The notes below the pieces were generated by a model. That model was not told the DNA's origin. It made no database searches and saw only the letters and a program-made list of their open reading frames with translations. Shown one piece after another: positions 52,977 to 62,310 of a stretch of DNA of 64,000 nt (position 1 is the first letter of the stretch; each line of letters begins with the position of its first letter). A program made the translations under genes and the position numbers. This DNA is from Ferruginibacter sp050611725 (GTDB lineage Bacteria > Bacteroidota > Bacteroidia > Chitinophagales > Chitinophagaceae). The DNA is taken from assembly GCF_050611725.1 (NCBI RefSeq), contig NZ_JBODJB010000001.1:434001-498000 (forward strand), given 5' to 3'.

Positions 52977-55895
52977 TTATTGAATATTCATCGCTTTATA
53001 AATCGTCTCCATAATTTTCGGCCGTACATTATCATTTAACAGTTTCTTATTTTCTGCAGAAGGATTAATACGATTACTTAAAAATATATACACCAAATTA
53101 TTTTTTGGATCGGCCCAAGCGCAAGTACCCGTAAACCCTGTATGACCAAAGGTTAGCGGCGATGCAGAAATACATGGGTAAGGTTCATCTCTTTTATCAT
53201 TATCTTTTTCAGGTTTGTCAAAACCATACCCTCTTCTGCTATCGCTGTGGTAAGCTGTAAAAAGATCAATCGTTGATTTGCTTAAATATCTTTTACCACC
53301 AATGGTTCCTCCATTCAATAACATTTGCATGATCATAGCCATATCATATGCATTGCTGAACAAACCTGCATGTCCGGCAACCCCTCCAAACATAGCAGCA
53401 CCCGGGTCATGCACATACCCATGTATTAACTGCAAGCGAAACTCTTTTTCATTTTCTGTGGGTACTATTTTATTCAAAGGAACTGTATTGATGGGGTTAA
53501 AGCCTGTGCTTGTCAACTTCATTGGAGCATAAAAATTTTCTTTTACAAATACATCCAATGGCTTGCCGCTTATAGTTTCCACAATCTTTCCAAGAAAGAT
53601 AAAATCATTATCACTGTAAACATATTTACCCGGGCTTGTTAAAGGGCTTTGCAATATTCTCTTACACATTGTATCGCACCACTCTTTTCGCATGAATAAA
53701 TTTTTGGCAACGACTATAGAAAAGGAATCATTTCTTACAGCAGAAAAATATTTTTTATCAGGCACTCCATTTGTATTGATCACTTCTTTATAAAAAGGAA
53801 TAAATGGCGTAAGTCCGGCCTGGTGCAATAAAATATTTTCGATCGAAAGATTTTCTTTATTCGTGCCCTTCACCCATGGCAAATAATCGCCTAGCTTTTT
53901 TTTTAGATCAAGCTTCCCGGCATCATACAATTTCATGATAGCTAAAGTAGTGGCGTTCATTTTTGTTACCGATGCTACATCATATACCGCATCGACAGTA
54001 ACAGGCTGTGTTCTACTATTGTCATAAAACCCAAATGCTTTTTCATAGGCTATCTTTCCATTCCTTGCAACCAATACAACGCAACCAGGAGTAGCGCCAC
54101 TACTAACAGCTGCTTTTGCAACAGAATCAATTTCATTCAACACTACAATATCTAACCCGACTTCATCAGGATTGACAAGAGGCAATACAGTAGTAGATTC
54201 AACAATGCCACTGCCATACAAGTATTGATCACAAACCGTTACAGGCAGTTTCCCCTTTGCTGCAATTTTTCCCTGCAAAATATCTATTGCTGCACTTTGA
54301 GTGTACGAATCATCTTCATAACAAGCAATAAGACTTTTGGCATTGCAAAAATTTTTGATAGCATATGGATTACCAAAAACAATGGTTACAGCATTGGTTT
54401 GTTCCTGCAATTTGTTTACTAGATCAACAGCAGAGGCACTGATACCGAAATTATTAGCCGGTGTACGACTATAATTATGGATACCAATGATCACTTTTTT
54501 GTATTTCTTTTTAATGATCTCTACTGTTGACAAGACCCTACCTTCATCCTGTTTATAATTAAAATAAAAAACAGCTGCATTGTGATCATTACGCATCCTT
54601 TTTGCAAAAGCATTGTCGCTGCTAATACCAATGCCCACATACGCTACATCTGTAGCTTTACTATCTACTGGCAAAGGAATAAAGTTCTCTTTTGATCTAC
54701 TCAACAATGTAATCGCATTTTCAGCTACCAGTTTTTTCATTTCAGGAATACCGGTGTTCAAATCTGCAGTAATATTATCTAAGTTAATAGGTGCCGTATT
54801 TTTTAGGCTATATTTATATTTTGCCGCAAGCACTTTCTTGCAATGCAGCTCAATATCCTGCCAGCTTAATTTTTTCTTTTTGATGGCTTCCTTTATCTTT
54901 TTAAGATTCATCTCTACATCACCGGGTAAACAAAGCATATCATTGCCTGCAATCAGCGATTGCACCGAGGCTTCTCCGTTAGGAAAGAATTTTTTAACTC
55001 CCTGCATTTCCAATGCATCGGTAAAAGTCAACCCCTGATAACCCAGACTATCTCTCATCAGATCTGTAATATTTTTTTTGCTGATAGAGGTTGCTCTGTT
55101 CGGACTGTTATCTATAGCGGGGATATACAAATGTGCGATCATTACACTACCTACACCTGCATTAAATATTTGTTTGAAAGGATAGAGCTCTAGAGAATCT
55201 AATTGCTCCATCGATTTATTGATCACAGGCAGATCTAAATGTGAATCTACAGCAACATCTCCATGTCCCGGAAAATGTTTAGCACAAGCCATTACCCCTA
55301 CATCCTGCATTCCTTTCATGTATTGAATACCATACAAAGCCACTTTGTATTTATCCTCTCCAAAACTTCTATCATTAATTACTGGGTTATTGGGGTTATT
55401 GTTAATATCAACAACAGGAGCATAATTAACGTTAATGCCTAAACGCTTGCATTGCTCCCCTACCAACACTCCGTATTGATAGATGATATTGGGATCGGTA
55501 ACAGCACCCAACATCATTTGATGTGGTAACGATTGTACACTATCTAAAATACGCATCCCAACCCCCCACTCTGCATCAATACAGGTCATAATGGGTGTTT
55601 TAGCAAGACTTTGCAAACTATTAAGCACAGTTGCCTGTTTAACAGGATTTCCCTGAAAAAGACAAACAGCCCCTATATTGTATTTTTTTACAGCTTCGGT
55701 AACCTCTTTATCAAAAAACGTAGCTGTTCTAGTTTTAAAATCATACGTAGATAGCCGTAAGACCATCAATTGAGCAATACGTTCGTCGTCATTAAGGGTA
55801 TTATATACGCTATCGGCCCAAGTTTGGGCTTTATTCATCTGACCATAAGAATTTGCAGAAAGAAAAACTATAAAAAACAGGATACATCTCCTCAT
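52977..55895 (-). CDS. GH3 beta-N-acetylhexosaminidase fused to a serine beta-lactamase-type domain
   Basis: 972 residues with a signal peptide (ILFFIVFLSANSYGQ). Residues 25-370 form a GH3 NagZ-type domain: AKHFPGHGDVAVDSHLDLP carries the His of the catalytic dyad, and LTFTDALEMQGV the nucleophile D293. Residues 385-570 are the GH3 C domain. Residues 580-972 are a class C/PBP4*-type serine hydrolase: SVTK (S642, K645), YSDNDF in place of YxN, and HTGFTG in place of KTG. It probably cuts murein-derived sugars and peptides in the periplasm. It converges on the small membrane protein gene with two bases between the stops. Confidence 0.92.
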   Translation of the reverse strand: MRRCILFFIVFLSANSYGQMNKAQTWADSVYNTLNDDERIAQLMVLRLSTYDFKTRTATFFDKEVTEAVKKYNIGAVCLFQGNPVKQATVLNSLQSLAKTPIMTCIDAEWGVGMRILDSVQSLPHQMMLGAVTDPNIIYQYGVLVGEQCKRLGINVNYAPVVDINNNPNNPVINDRSFGEDKYKVALYGIQYMKGMQDVGVMACAKHFPGHGDVAVDSHLDLPVINKSMEQLDSLELYPFKQIFNAGVGSVMIAHLYIPAIDNSPNRATSISKKNITDLMRDSLGYQGLTFTDALEMQGVKKFFPNGEASVQSLIAGNDMLCLPGDVEMNLKKIKEAIKKKKLSWQDIELHCKKVLAAKYKYSLKNTAPINLDNITADLNTGIPEMKKLVAENAITLLSRSKENFIPLPVDSKATDVAYVGIGISSDNAFAKRMRNDHNAAVFYFNYKQDEGRVLSTVEIIKKKYKKVIIGIHNYSRTPANNFGISASAVDLVNKLQEQTNAVTIVFGNPYAIKNFCNAKSLIACYEDDSYTQSAAIDILQGKIAAKGKLPVTVCDQYLYGSGIVESTTVLPLVNPDEVGLDIVVLNEIDSVAKAAVSSGATPGCVVLVARNGKIAYEKAFGFYDNSRTQPVTVDAVYDVASVTKMNATTLAIMKLYDAGKLDLKKKLGDYLPWVKGTNKENLSIENILLHQAGLTPFIPFYKEVINTNGVPDKKYFSAVRNDSFSIVVAKNLFMRKEWCDTMCKRILQSPLTSPGKYVYSDNDFIFLGKIVETISGKPLDVFVKENFYAPMKLTSTGFNPINTVPLNKIVPTENEKEFRLQLIHGYVHDPGAAMFGGVAGHAGLFSNAYDMAMIMQMLLNGGTIGGKRYLSKSTIDLFTAYHSDSRRGYGFDKPEKDNDKRDEPYPCISASPLTFGHTGFTGTCAWADPKNNLVYIFLSNRINPSAENKKLLNDNVRPKIMETIYKAMNIQ

Positions 55896-55930
55896 TTCCG
55901 ATTAAAAATTATATAGTAAAAAGTATGTGT

Positions 55931-55938
55931 TATTTTTG
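55931..55938 (+). promoter_or_regulatory. Candidate -7 element of mutL
   Basis: TATTTTTG (TAnnTTTG), 20 bp before the TTG start; no -33 TTG is seen. Confidence 0.4.
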
Positions 55939-55958
55939 AACTTCTAAATTAAAGGATT

Positions 55959-57779
55959 TTGCCCGACATCATTCAATTATTACCGGATAACATTGCTAAT
56001 CAGATAGCTGCAGGAGAAGTGATTCAGCGGCCTGCTAGTGCTGTAAAAGAACTACTGGAAAACGCTGTGGATGCCGGTGCTACAGAAATAAAACTCATTG
56101 TGAATGATGCAGGCAAGGCATTGATACAAGTGATCGACAATGGTAAAGGCATGAGTGAAACGGATGCCCGGATGAGTTTTGAGCGTCATGCTACATCTAA
56201 AATAAAAAATATTGATGATCTGTTCCATATCAAAACCATGGGTTTTAGAGGCGAAGCCTTGGCAAGTATTGCAGCAGTATCGCAGGTTGAGTTAAAAACA
56301 AAAAAAGCAGATGAGTCTGTTGGTTCCTATATTGAAATAGATAATAGTGTAGTAAAAAAGCAGGAGCCCGTGGCAATGGAGAAAGGTACAAGCATTGCAA
56401 TGAAGAATTTATTTTTCAATGTACCTGCCCGTAGGAATTTTTTAAAAAGCAATGCTTCGGAATTAAGGCATATTATGGATGAATTCATTCGGGTGGCTAT
56501 GGCATTCCCGGATATCTTCTTTTCACTCAACTCTAACGGACAAGAGGTTTTTCATTTGGAAAGCGGTTCATTAAAGCAACGTATTGTTCAAATTCTCGGC
56601 AATAATTATAATGCTAAAATGGTGAGTGTTCAGGAGAAGACCGATTACATGAACATTTACGGTTTTGTTGGCAAACCTGAAACTGCAAAAAAGACCAGAG
56701 GCGATCAATATTTTTTTGTAAATAATCGCTTTATTAAAAGTGCTTATCTCAATCATGCAGTAATGGGAGCTTTCCAGGAGATGATCGCTAAAGATAGTTT
56801 TCCGATGTATGCATTGTTCATCGATCTTGATCCGTCACAGGTCGATATCAATGTTCATCCAACCAAACAGGAAATAAAATTTGAAGATGAAAAAATTGTT
56901 TACGCATTTGTACAAAGTGCGGTAAAACATTCACTGGCACAATTCAGCATTACACCTACTTTAGATTTTGAGCTGGATGCAAATATTCAAAGCCTCGATG
57001 CCATTAATAAGCCGTTTACCGAAGAAAAAAAATCATCCGTAGCATCATCTTCTTTATACAACACTTTCAGCAAAAAAAATCAGGCGCATTTTATAGATAC
57101 TAAAAGTGATCTGAAACACTGGAAAGAGTTTTATGAGCCTGCAAAAGAGGTTACAATCAACAATCAACAAACTATTGACCATGGACCATTGACCATAGAC
57201 GACAGACAAACGGACATAGGTGCACTTATACAATTACATAATACTTATATTGCTGCTCAGACAACTGAAGGATATATTCTGATTCATCAACAAAATGCAC
57301 ATGAAAGAATTTTGTACGAAAGATTTGCCGATGCCATTGCTGGGCAACCTATCTCAACTCAAAAAAGTCTTTTTCCTGTAACCTTGGAGTTGGCAGCAGC
57401 CGATGTTGCATTGATGCATGAATTATTGATCGACCTGAATGATCTTGGTTATCATTTAGAAGCATTTGGCAATAATACTTTCGTTATACAGGGCACTCCG
57501 GCAGATGTACCACAAGGAAATGAAAAACAATCGATAGAAAAAATGCTGGAACAGTACAAGCACTTCAGCAACGATTTAAAATACTCTAAAAGAGAAAAGC
57601 TTTTGCGTTCAATTGCATGGCAGCAGTCTATTAAAGCAGGCACTGTTCTTTCTCAAAAAGAAATGAAAGTGTTGGTAGAAGAATTATTTGCTTGTGCTAC
57701 ACCAAACACTACCCCCAACGGTAAACCAACTTATACAGAGTTCAAAAAAACAGATCTGGACAAAATGTTTGGACGATAA
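55959..57779 (+). CDS. mutL: DNA mismatch repair protein MutL
   Basis: 606 residues. N-terminal GHKL ATPase: IIQLLPDNIANQIAAGEVIQRPASAVKELLENAVDAGATEI, VIDNGKGM, FRGEALASIAAVSQVEL, FFNVPARRNFLK. The C-terminal dimerisation domain follows a linker (about 335-415). The start must be the TTG at 55959: an in-frame stop lies three codons upstream and the translation then matches the MutL N terminus. AAAGGA at 55951-55956 may be a ribosome site, but its spacing is short. The linker contains a repeat-like insertion (57154-57216). I do not see the DQHA(x)2E(x)4E endonuclease motif: the matching place reads QQNAHERILYE. Confidence 0.95.
   Translation: MPDIIQLLPDNIANQIAAGEVIQRPASAVKELLENAVDAGATEIKLIVNDAGKALIQVIDNGKGMSETDARMSFERHATSKIKNIDDLFHIKTMGFRGEALASIAAVSQVELKTKKADESVGSYIEIDNSVVKKQEPVAMEKGTSIAMKNLFFNVPARRNFLKSNASELRHIMDEFIRVAMAFPDIFFSLNSNGQEVFHLESGSLKQRIVQILGNNYNAKMVSVQEKTDYMNIYGFVGKPETAKKTRGDQYFFVNNRFIKSAYLNHAVMGAFQEMIAKDSFPMYALFIDLDPSQVDINVHPTKQEIKFEDEKIVYAFVQSAVKHSLAQFSITPTLDFELDANIQSLDAINKPFTEEKKSSVASSSLYNTFSKKNQAHFIDTKSDLKHWKEFYEPAKEVTINNQQTIDHGPLTIDDRQTDIGALIQLHNTYIAAQTTEGYILIHQQNAHERILYERFADAIAGQPISTQKSLFPVTLELAAADVALMHELLIDLNDLGYHLEAFGNNTFVIQGTPADVPQGNEKQSIEKMLEQYKHFSNDLKYSKREKLLRSIAWQQSIKAGTVLSQKEMKVLVEELFACATPNTTPNGKPTYTEFKKTDLDKMFGR
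57154..57216. repeat. Repeat-like insertion in the MutL linker
   Basis: Consists of CAATCAA twice, then TTGACCATGGACCATTGACCAT-type units, then AGACGACAGA, which recurs at 63755-63764 in pheS. It codes for NNQQTIDHGPLTIDDRQTD. Confidence 0.8.
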
Positions 57780-57810
57780 AAAAGCCTCTGTAATAGACAT
57801 CACAGAGGCT
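57775..57810 (-). terminator. Terminator of the PKD-protein gene
   Basis: Stem AGCCTCTGT / ACAGAGGCT (57783-57791 and 57802-57810) with a ten-base loop. On the minus strand it is followed by six or more T; on the plus strand it is not, so it serves the minus-strand gene. It overlaps the end of mutL. Confidence 0.82.
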
Positions 57811-57842
57811 CAACCTTACATTAAGAAACCTAAAAACCGAGT

Positions 57843-60824
57843 TTAAATCTTTTGAAACTTGGCAAAGCAAACCCTGTTACCATAAATAAGTTTTACTGTA
57901 TAAAAGCCCGCCGGCAAAGTACTAACATTAATTATTAGGGTATTCGACCCTGCAATACCCGACTGATGTTTTTCGGTCACCATATTATTCACTGCGTCGT
58001 ACACATATGCATGTATCGTTTCAGCAGTTGGCTGTTGAACATACAGGGATATCTGACTGATAGCAGGATTTGGATAAGTTTCCAACTGACAGAAATTGGT
58101 GATCGTTTCTATGTGTATCACACTACAGTATTCTTTTATACAACCACCATTGGTTGTAACTTTCAAACAAACATAATAGTATCCCGTATCTGCAAAATCA
58201 TATATCGGATTATTCTGAGTAATGGTTATCGGCGTTGTTGCACCTCTCTTCAAAATTGTCCATACCTGTTGCTGAATAGTTGTATTGCTATAAGCATAGA
58301 AGTGTATCTTATTGGACATGTATTGATCCTTATAATACTGATACGCAACTTTAACGCTATCGCAATTTGCCGGAGGAGACACCCTTACTTCCTTACAGGT
58401 TGTAGATGCACAATTTGTATTTTTAAACACTGTCAAACAAACTTGATAAGCACCATAGGGATTGAAAGGATGTGTACTGATCATGTCATGACTTCCTTTA
58501 CCATCACCAAAGGTCCAGGTGTATTGCACATCATTGCTTTGATGTACAGGTGTAAACGCATATATACCGGCTACAGATGTAGGCGTATAAGTAAACGATG
58601 ACAACTGTTTACAATCTGTTGTCGGTGGAACAATGACAGTTATTGAATCGCATTTATATTTAACACAATTTGTACTTGTTCCGTATTGTACTTTTAGGCA
58701 AACATAATATTTACCGGGCTGTGCGTACTCATGTATGGCATTCCAGGAACTTGCGTCTGTGCCATCTCCAAATGTCCATTTAACAATTGCATTAGGCGTT
58801 GGCGTTAGGGTGGTATTTGTAAAATATATTTTCTTGGTATTTGTCTGATCCGCTACCCATGTGTAGTTGGCAACAAAATCGCAAGGCACAGGATTATCTA
58901 AAACAGTAATAGAATCACATTTATATTTTACACAATTTGGTCCTGTTTGAATTCGCACACAAACATAATATTTACCCGACTGTGCATATTCATGTGCTAT
59001 TGTCCAACCGGTAGCTGTTGTATTATCTCCAAACGACCAGATAACCTCTGCGGCGGTTCCGCTTGGCAAGTTGCTGTTAGCTGTAAAAGTGATCTTCTTT
59101 TTATTATCGCTTGAAGCGGTTGCTGTATAACCTACTGCAAAATCGCAAGGTGCAGGATTATCCAACACTGTTATTGAATCACATTTGTACTTAACACAAG
59201 TATTACTGTATTGCACACGCAAACAAACATAATACTTACCCGGTTGTGCATACTCGTGAGTAGCATTCCAACTTGTAACATTTGCAGTACCATCTCCAAA
59301 ACTCCATGTTGCAATTGCATATGCATTAGCCGTTATAAGCGTTGTTGTATTTGTAAAATTGATCTTCTTTTTATTGTCGGTACTTGCTGCCCATGTATAA
59401 CTTGAGACATATTCACATGGAGTTGTATTTTCCTGTACGATAACGGAATCACATTTGTACTTGATACAGTTGGGCCCGCTTTGAACTCTTAAACATACTT
59501 CATATTTACCGGGCAATAAATACTCATGAGCGGTTGTCCAACCTGTTGCAACTGCTGAACCATCTCCGAAAGTCCAACCAACTTCTCCTGTTGTTCCTAT
59601 TGGCAGCGAACTTGTAGCAATAAAATTGACCTTCCTTTTATTATCAGTACTTGCAGTTGCGGTAAAGTTGATCACAAAATCGCAAGGCTTAATAATTGTA
59701 ATTGTTTTACAGATATATTTTGCACAACCTATAGGTTGAAGATTGGGATTACGCTTAATAATAATCATACAAACATTATAAGTGCCAGTTGCAGTATAAG
59801 TATGATCCGGATTTTTTTCATTGTGATAAGATTGTGTTCCATCTCCAAATGTCCATTTAACCGAATCGTATGCAGTAATTTCTGGAGTTGTATTTTCAAA
59901 GTAATATTTGTAAGGATTCCCAATCGCCGAATCGTTTCTGAATGTAAAATCTGGCGTAAACGTACAATTTGTTGTGCCTATCTCAATTTCTTTGCAATAA
60001 GTTGCAGAGCATACCGCAGTTCCCGGCACATTGTCATTTCTTTTCACCCATAAGCAAACATTGTATTTGCCGGGACTTGTATAGATATGATCCGGATTAG
60101 GCGAAGTTGAAGTGGTGCCATCACCAAAGTCCCATTTAGTACTATCAGCACTGCTGAAATTAAGGGTTTGATTTACAAAGTAAACCTTGCCTGTATTTAT
60201 AGGATCTTTTTGCCAACTAAAATACACTTGCATATCACATGGACGTGTTACAACCACATCAAAACATTTTTCTCTCACACAAGGTGCATTCGTATTTCTT
60301 TTTTTGATCAACAAACAAACATGATAAATTCCTGCATTGTTATAAGTATGAGTAGGGTTTGCATCATTGGATGTACTTCCATCTCCAAACATCCATGCAA
60401 TAGAATCGGTTGAAAGTATTCCTGTTGTAGTATTGGTAAACTTTACTGTTCGAAAATTGGTGTAATCAAGCAAATAGGTAAAATTAGGAGCAACACAATC
60501 GGCAGGAATATAAATTTCTTTAGATACCGAATCCTTGCACACCTGAACATTATTAGGATTGTATACAATAAGAATGTGTGTTACCAAAAAAGTTCCACCT
60601 GCTGCAGGAAATGTATGATAGGGAGAAACTGTTGTGACGCCACCTGAAGCGTCTCCGAAAGTCCAGTAATGATGAATACCATTGGCATCTGAATTGATCT
60701 CGGGTAAAAACTTAGCGGTTAAGCCGGATGTATTCCAAGAAAAATTGGCATTACAAACAGTAGTTTGTGCATTGGTTCCAATAATAAAAACAAGGCATGT
60801 TAGTAGTAAAAATATTCTTTTCAT
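57843..60824 (-). CDS. Ten-repeat PKD-domain surface protein with T9SS sorting domain
   Basis: 993 residues with a signal peptide (IFLLLTCLVFIIGTNAQ). Ten PKD modules of about 90 residues start at Cys24, 110, 196, 287, 381, 470, 560, 648, 738 and 821, most with the WxFGDG motif and a GxYxVCL strand. Each carries four cysteines at matching places. Modules 5-8 are nearly copies of one another (PGKYYVCLRVQ, CVKYKCDSITVLDN). Residues 911-993 form a T9SS type A sorting domain (ETYPNPAISQISLYVQQ, VSTLPAGFYTVKLIYGNRVCFAKF). It is probably a surface adhesin or matrix protein. Confidence 0.92.
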   Translation of the reverse strand: MKRIFLLLTCLVFIIGTNAQTTVCNANFSWNTSGLTAKFLPEINSDANGIHHYWTFGDASGGVTTVSPYHTFPAAGGTFLVTHILIVYNPNNVQVCKDSVSKEIYIPADCVAPNFTYLLDYTNFRTVKFTNTTTGILSTDSIAWMFGDGSTSNDANPTHTYNNAGIYHVCLLIKKRNTNAPCVREKCFDVVVTRPCDMQVYFSWQKDPINTGKVYFVNQTLNFSSADSTKWDFGDGTTSTSPNPDHIYTSPGKYNVCLWVKRNDNVPGTAVCSATYCKEIEIGTTNCTFTPDFTFRNDSAIGNPYKYYFENTTPEITAYDSVKWTFGDGTQSYHNEKNPDHTYTATGTYNVCMIIIKRNPNLQPIGCAKYICKTITIIKPCDFVINFTATASTDNKRKVNFIATSSLPIGTTGEVGWTFGDGSAVATGWTTAHEYLLPGKYEVCLRVQSGPNCIKYKCDSVIVQENTTPCEYVSSYTWAASTDNKKKINFTNTTTLITANAYAIATWSFGDGTANVTSWNATHEYAQPGKYYVCLRVQYSNTCVKYKCDSITVLDNPAPCDFAVGYTATASSDNKKKITFTANSNLPSGTAAEVIWSFGDNTTATGWTIAHEYAQSGKYYVCVRIQTGPNCVKYKCDSITVLDNPVPCDFVANYTWVADQTNTKKIYFTNTTLTPTPNAIVKWTFGDGTDASSWNAIHEYAQPGKYYVCLKVQYGTSTNCVKYKCDSITVIVPPTTDCKQLSSFTYTPTSVAGIYAFTPVHQSNDVQYTWTFGDGKGSHDMISTHPFNPYGAYQVCLTVFKNTNCASTTCKEVRVSPPANCDSVKVAYQYYKDQYMSNKIHFYAYSNTTIQQQVWTILKRGATTPITITQNNPIYDFADTGYYYVCLKVTTNGGCIKEYCSVIHIETITNFCQLETYPNPAISQISLYVQQPTAETIHAYVYDAVNNMVTEKHQSGIAGSNTLIINVSTLPAGFYTVKLIYGNRVCFAKFQKI
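58614..59684 (-). repeat. Tandem near-identical PKD modules 5-8
   Basis: Four modules of about 265-270 bp with strongly similar DNA, for example the segment coding KYKCDSITV. They mark recent internal duplication. Confidence 0.85.
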
Positions 60825-60933
60825 AACAATCGTTTAGTGGTTGGATAAAGGATTAAATCTGTTTTTGTTTTCAGTTATGGTCGCAAAAAAAAGATACTCT
60901 CCATACTAATTCCGTTGCTTGAGTCGAAAAAAA

Positions 60934-62277
60934 TTAATGCTTATTTCTGATCGTCACCAAAAACTGTTCAACACTTTTACGAACCGAGGCCGTTTTCCCT
61001 TGAAAATTATTCACTAAAACAGAGAATATCAATAACTTATTCTTTTTAGTGAACAAAAAACCGCTGATCGTTGACTGGTTAGACATGGAGCCGGTCTTAG
61101 CGTAAATATATGGACTGTCTGAAAGATAGTAATTTTTTAAAGTGCCTTCTCCACCGGCAGGCAAGATGTCTTTTAATCTTTCCAGCCCGAATTCATTTTT
61201 CATCTTATTCAAAATATAAACGAATGATCGTGGTGTAAATAAATTGTACCTGCTCAATCCGCTGCCATCTACCCAACGTGGTTTTTGCGGAATATCTTTA
61301 AGATCATTATTCAATAAAGTATCGATAATATCTTCATCACTCATGTAGCCCAGTTTTTCATTGCTTACCATGAGCAGTGTTTGTTCAGCAAAAAAATTAT
61401 CGCTGTTGTGCATCATGGGTTTGAAGAGGGAGTCTGAGGTTTGGGAATGAATTTTCGTATATCCATCCAATGAAACCAACGTAATTTTTCCATAATCAAC
61501 GAGTCGATGTAAGGTGTCCGTCAAAAGGCTATCTTCCATCGATACAATATTTTCCTGACAACCTGTTTTAAAGGGAATATCTGCTGTTGTATTGTTTAAC
61601 GAATCTTCGTTAATAAAAAAGAAATTGCTGTATTGCATTCTTTCAACAAAAAAAGAATTAAGCGTTTTTGAATATTGAAACATTTTTTTAGAAAAAAAGC
61701 CTGGCGTAACCGTTACCTTATTATTGTTTAAAGAAAATGTAGCCAGATTTCCGTAGATAGGAAAAAAGTTCCGCTCTGTCATGTAACTACTATTATAATC
61801 ATCCCATGCCCAACCTATGCCCAATGGTTGAAACCGGCTCTTAGATCTATATATAGGCATTCGTTCAAAAAGTGTAATCTTCTTCCCCGAGTAATTTTTT
61901 AAGAAATTATATGCAGGATGATTTTTAAATTCAGGGTGTAAAAAAGTAGGATCGGCATTACCAATAAATTTTAGCCCTTTCTCATCTTCTTTGTAATATC
62001 CACTTATTAAACTATCTCCCAAATACTTCATCCCTGCATACAACGAAAATAGTTTTGTATTAGAAGCAGGTATAAAATTTTTTGTAGCATTATACTCATA
62101 CCAGTATTCATCAGTCGCCGGTTCGTAAATACTGATACCAATATTACCGGTGCTGATAATAGAGTCTTGTAATAAATTTTTAGCTATTTTTTTAACAGAT
62201 TGCGCCGATGCAGGATATGAAAAAATGAAAAGAGAAAATTGAAAAAAGAAAAATACTTTAGAAAACAAGGCTCTCAT
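60934..62277 (-). CDS. dacB: D-alanyl-D-alanine carboxypeptidase/endopeptidase (PBP4, S13 family)
   Basis: 447 residues with a signal peptide (FFFQFSLFIFSYPASAQ). SNTK (S72, K75) is the acylation motif, HNSDNFFAE the SxN motif, and YAKTGSMSN the KTG motif. PRWVDGSGLSRYNLFTPRSFVYIL is typical of S13. It trims peptidoglycan peptides in the periplasm. It stands alone between the PKD gene and the ureohydrolase-like gene. Confidence 0.94.
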   Translation of the reverse strand: MRALFSKVFFFFQFSLFIFSYPASAQSVKKIAKNLLQDSIISTGNIGISIYEPATDEYWYEYNATKNFIPASNTKLFSLYAGMKYLGDSLISGYYKEDEKGLKFIGNADPTFLHPEFKNHPAYNFLKNYSGKKITLFERMPIYRSKSRFQPLGIGWAWDDYNSSYMTERNFFPIYGNLATFSLNNNKVTVTPGFFSKKMFQYSKTLNSFFVERMQYSNFFFINEDSLNNTTADIPFKTGCQENIVSMEDSLLTDTLHRLVDYGKITLVSLDGYTKIHSQTSDSLFKPMMHNSDNFFAEQTLLMVSNEKLGYMSDEDIIDTLLNNDLKDIPQKPRWVDGSGLSRYNLFTPRSFVYILNKMKNEFGLERLKDILPAGGEGTLKNYYLSDSPYIYAKTGSMSNQSTISGFLFTKKNKLLIFSVLVNNFQGKTASVRKSVEQFLVTIRNKH

Positions 62278-62310
62278 AATTTTTATTTTTTCATTATTCG
62301 TTTTTAATTC

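Noticed and set aside
57966..60413. Plus-strand frames of up to 211 codons opposite the PKD gene
   Set aside because: They arise because the repeated PKD coding sequence lacks stops in one antisense frame; the composition (Ile/Cys/Arg-rich) is not protein-like.
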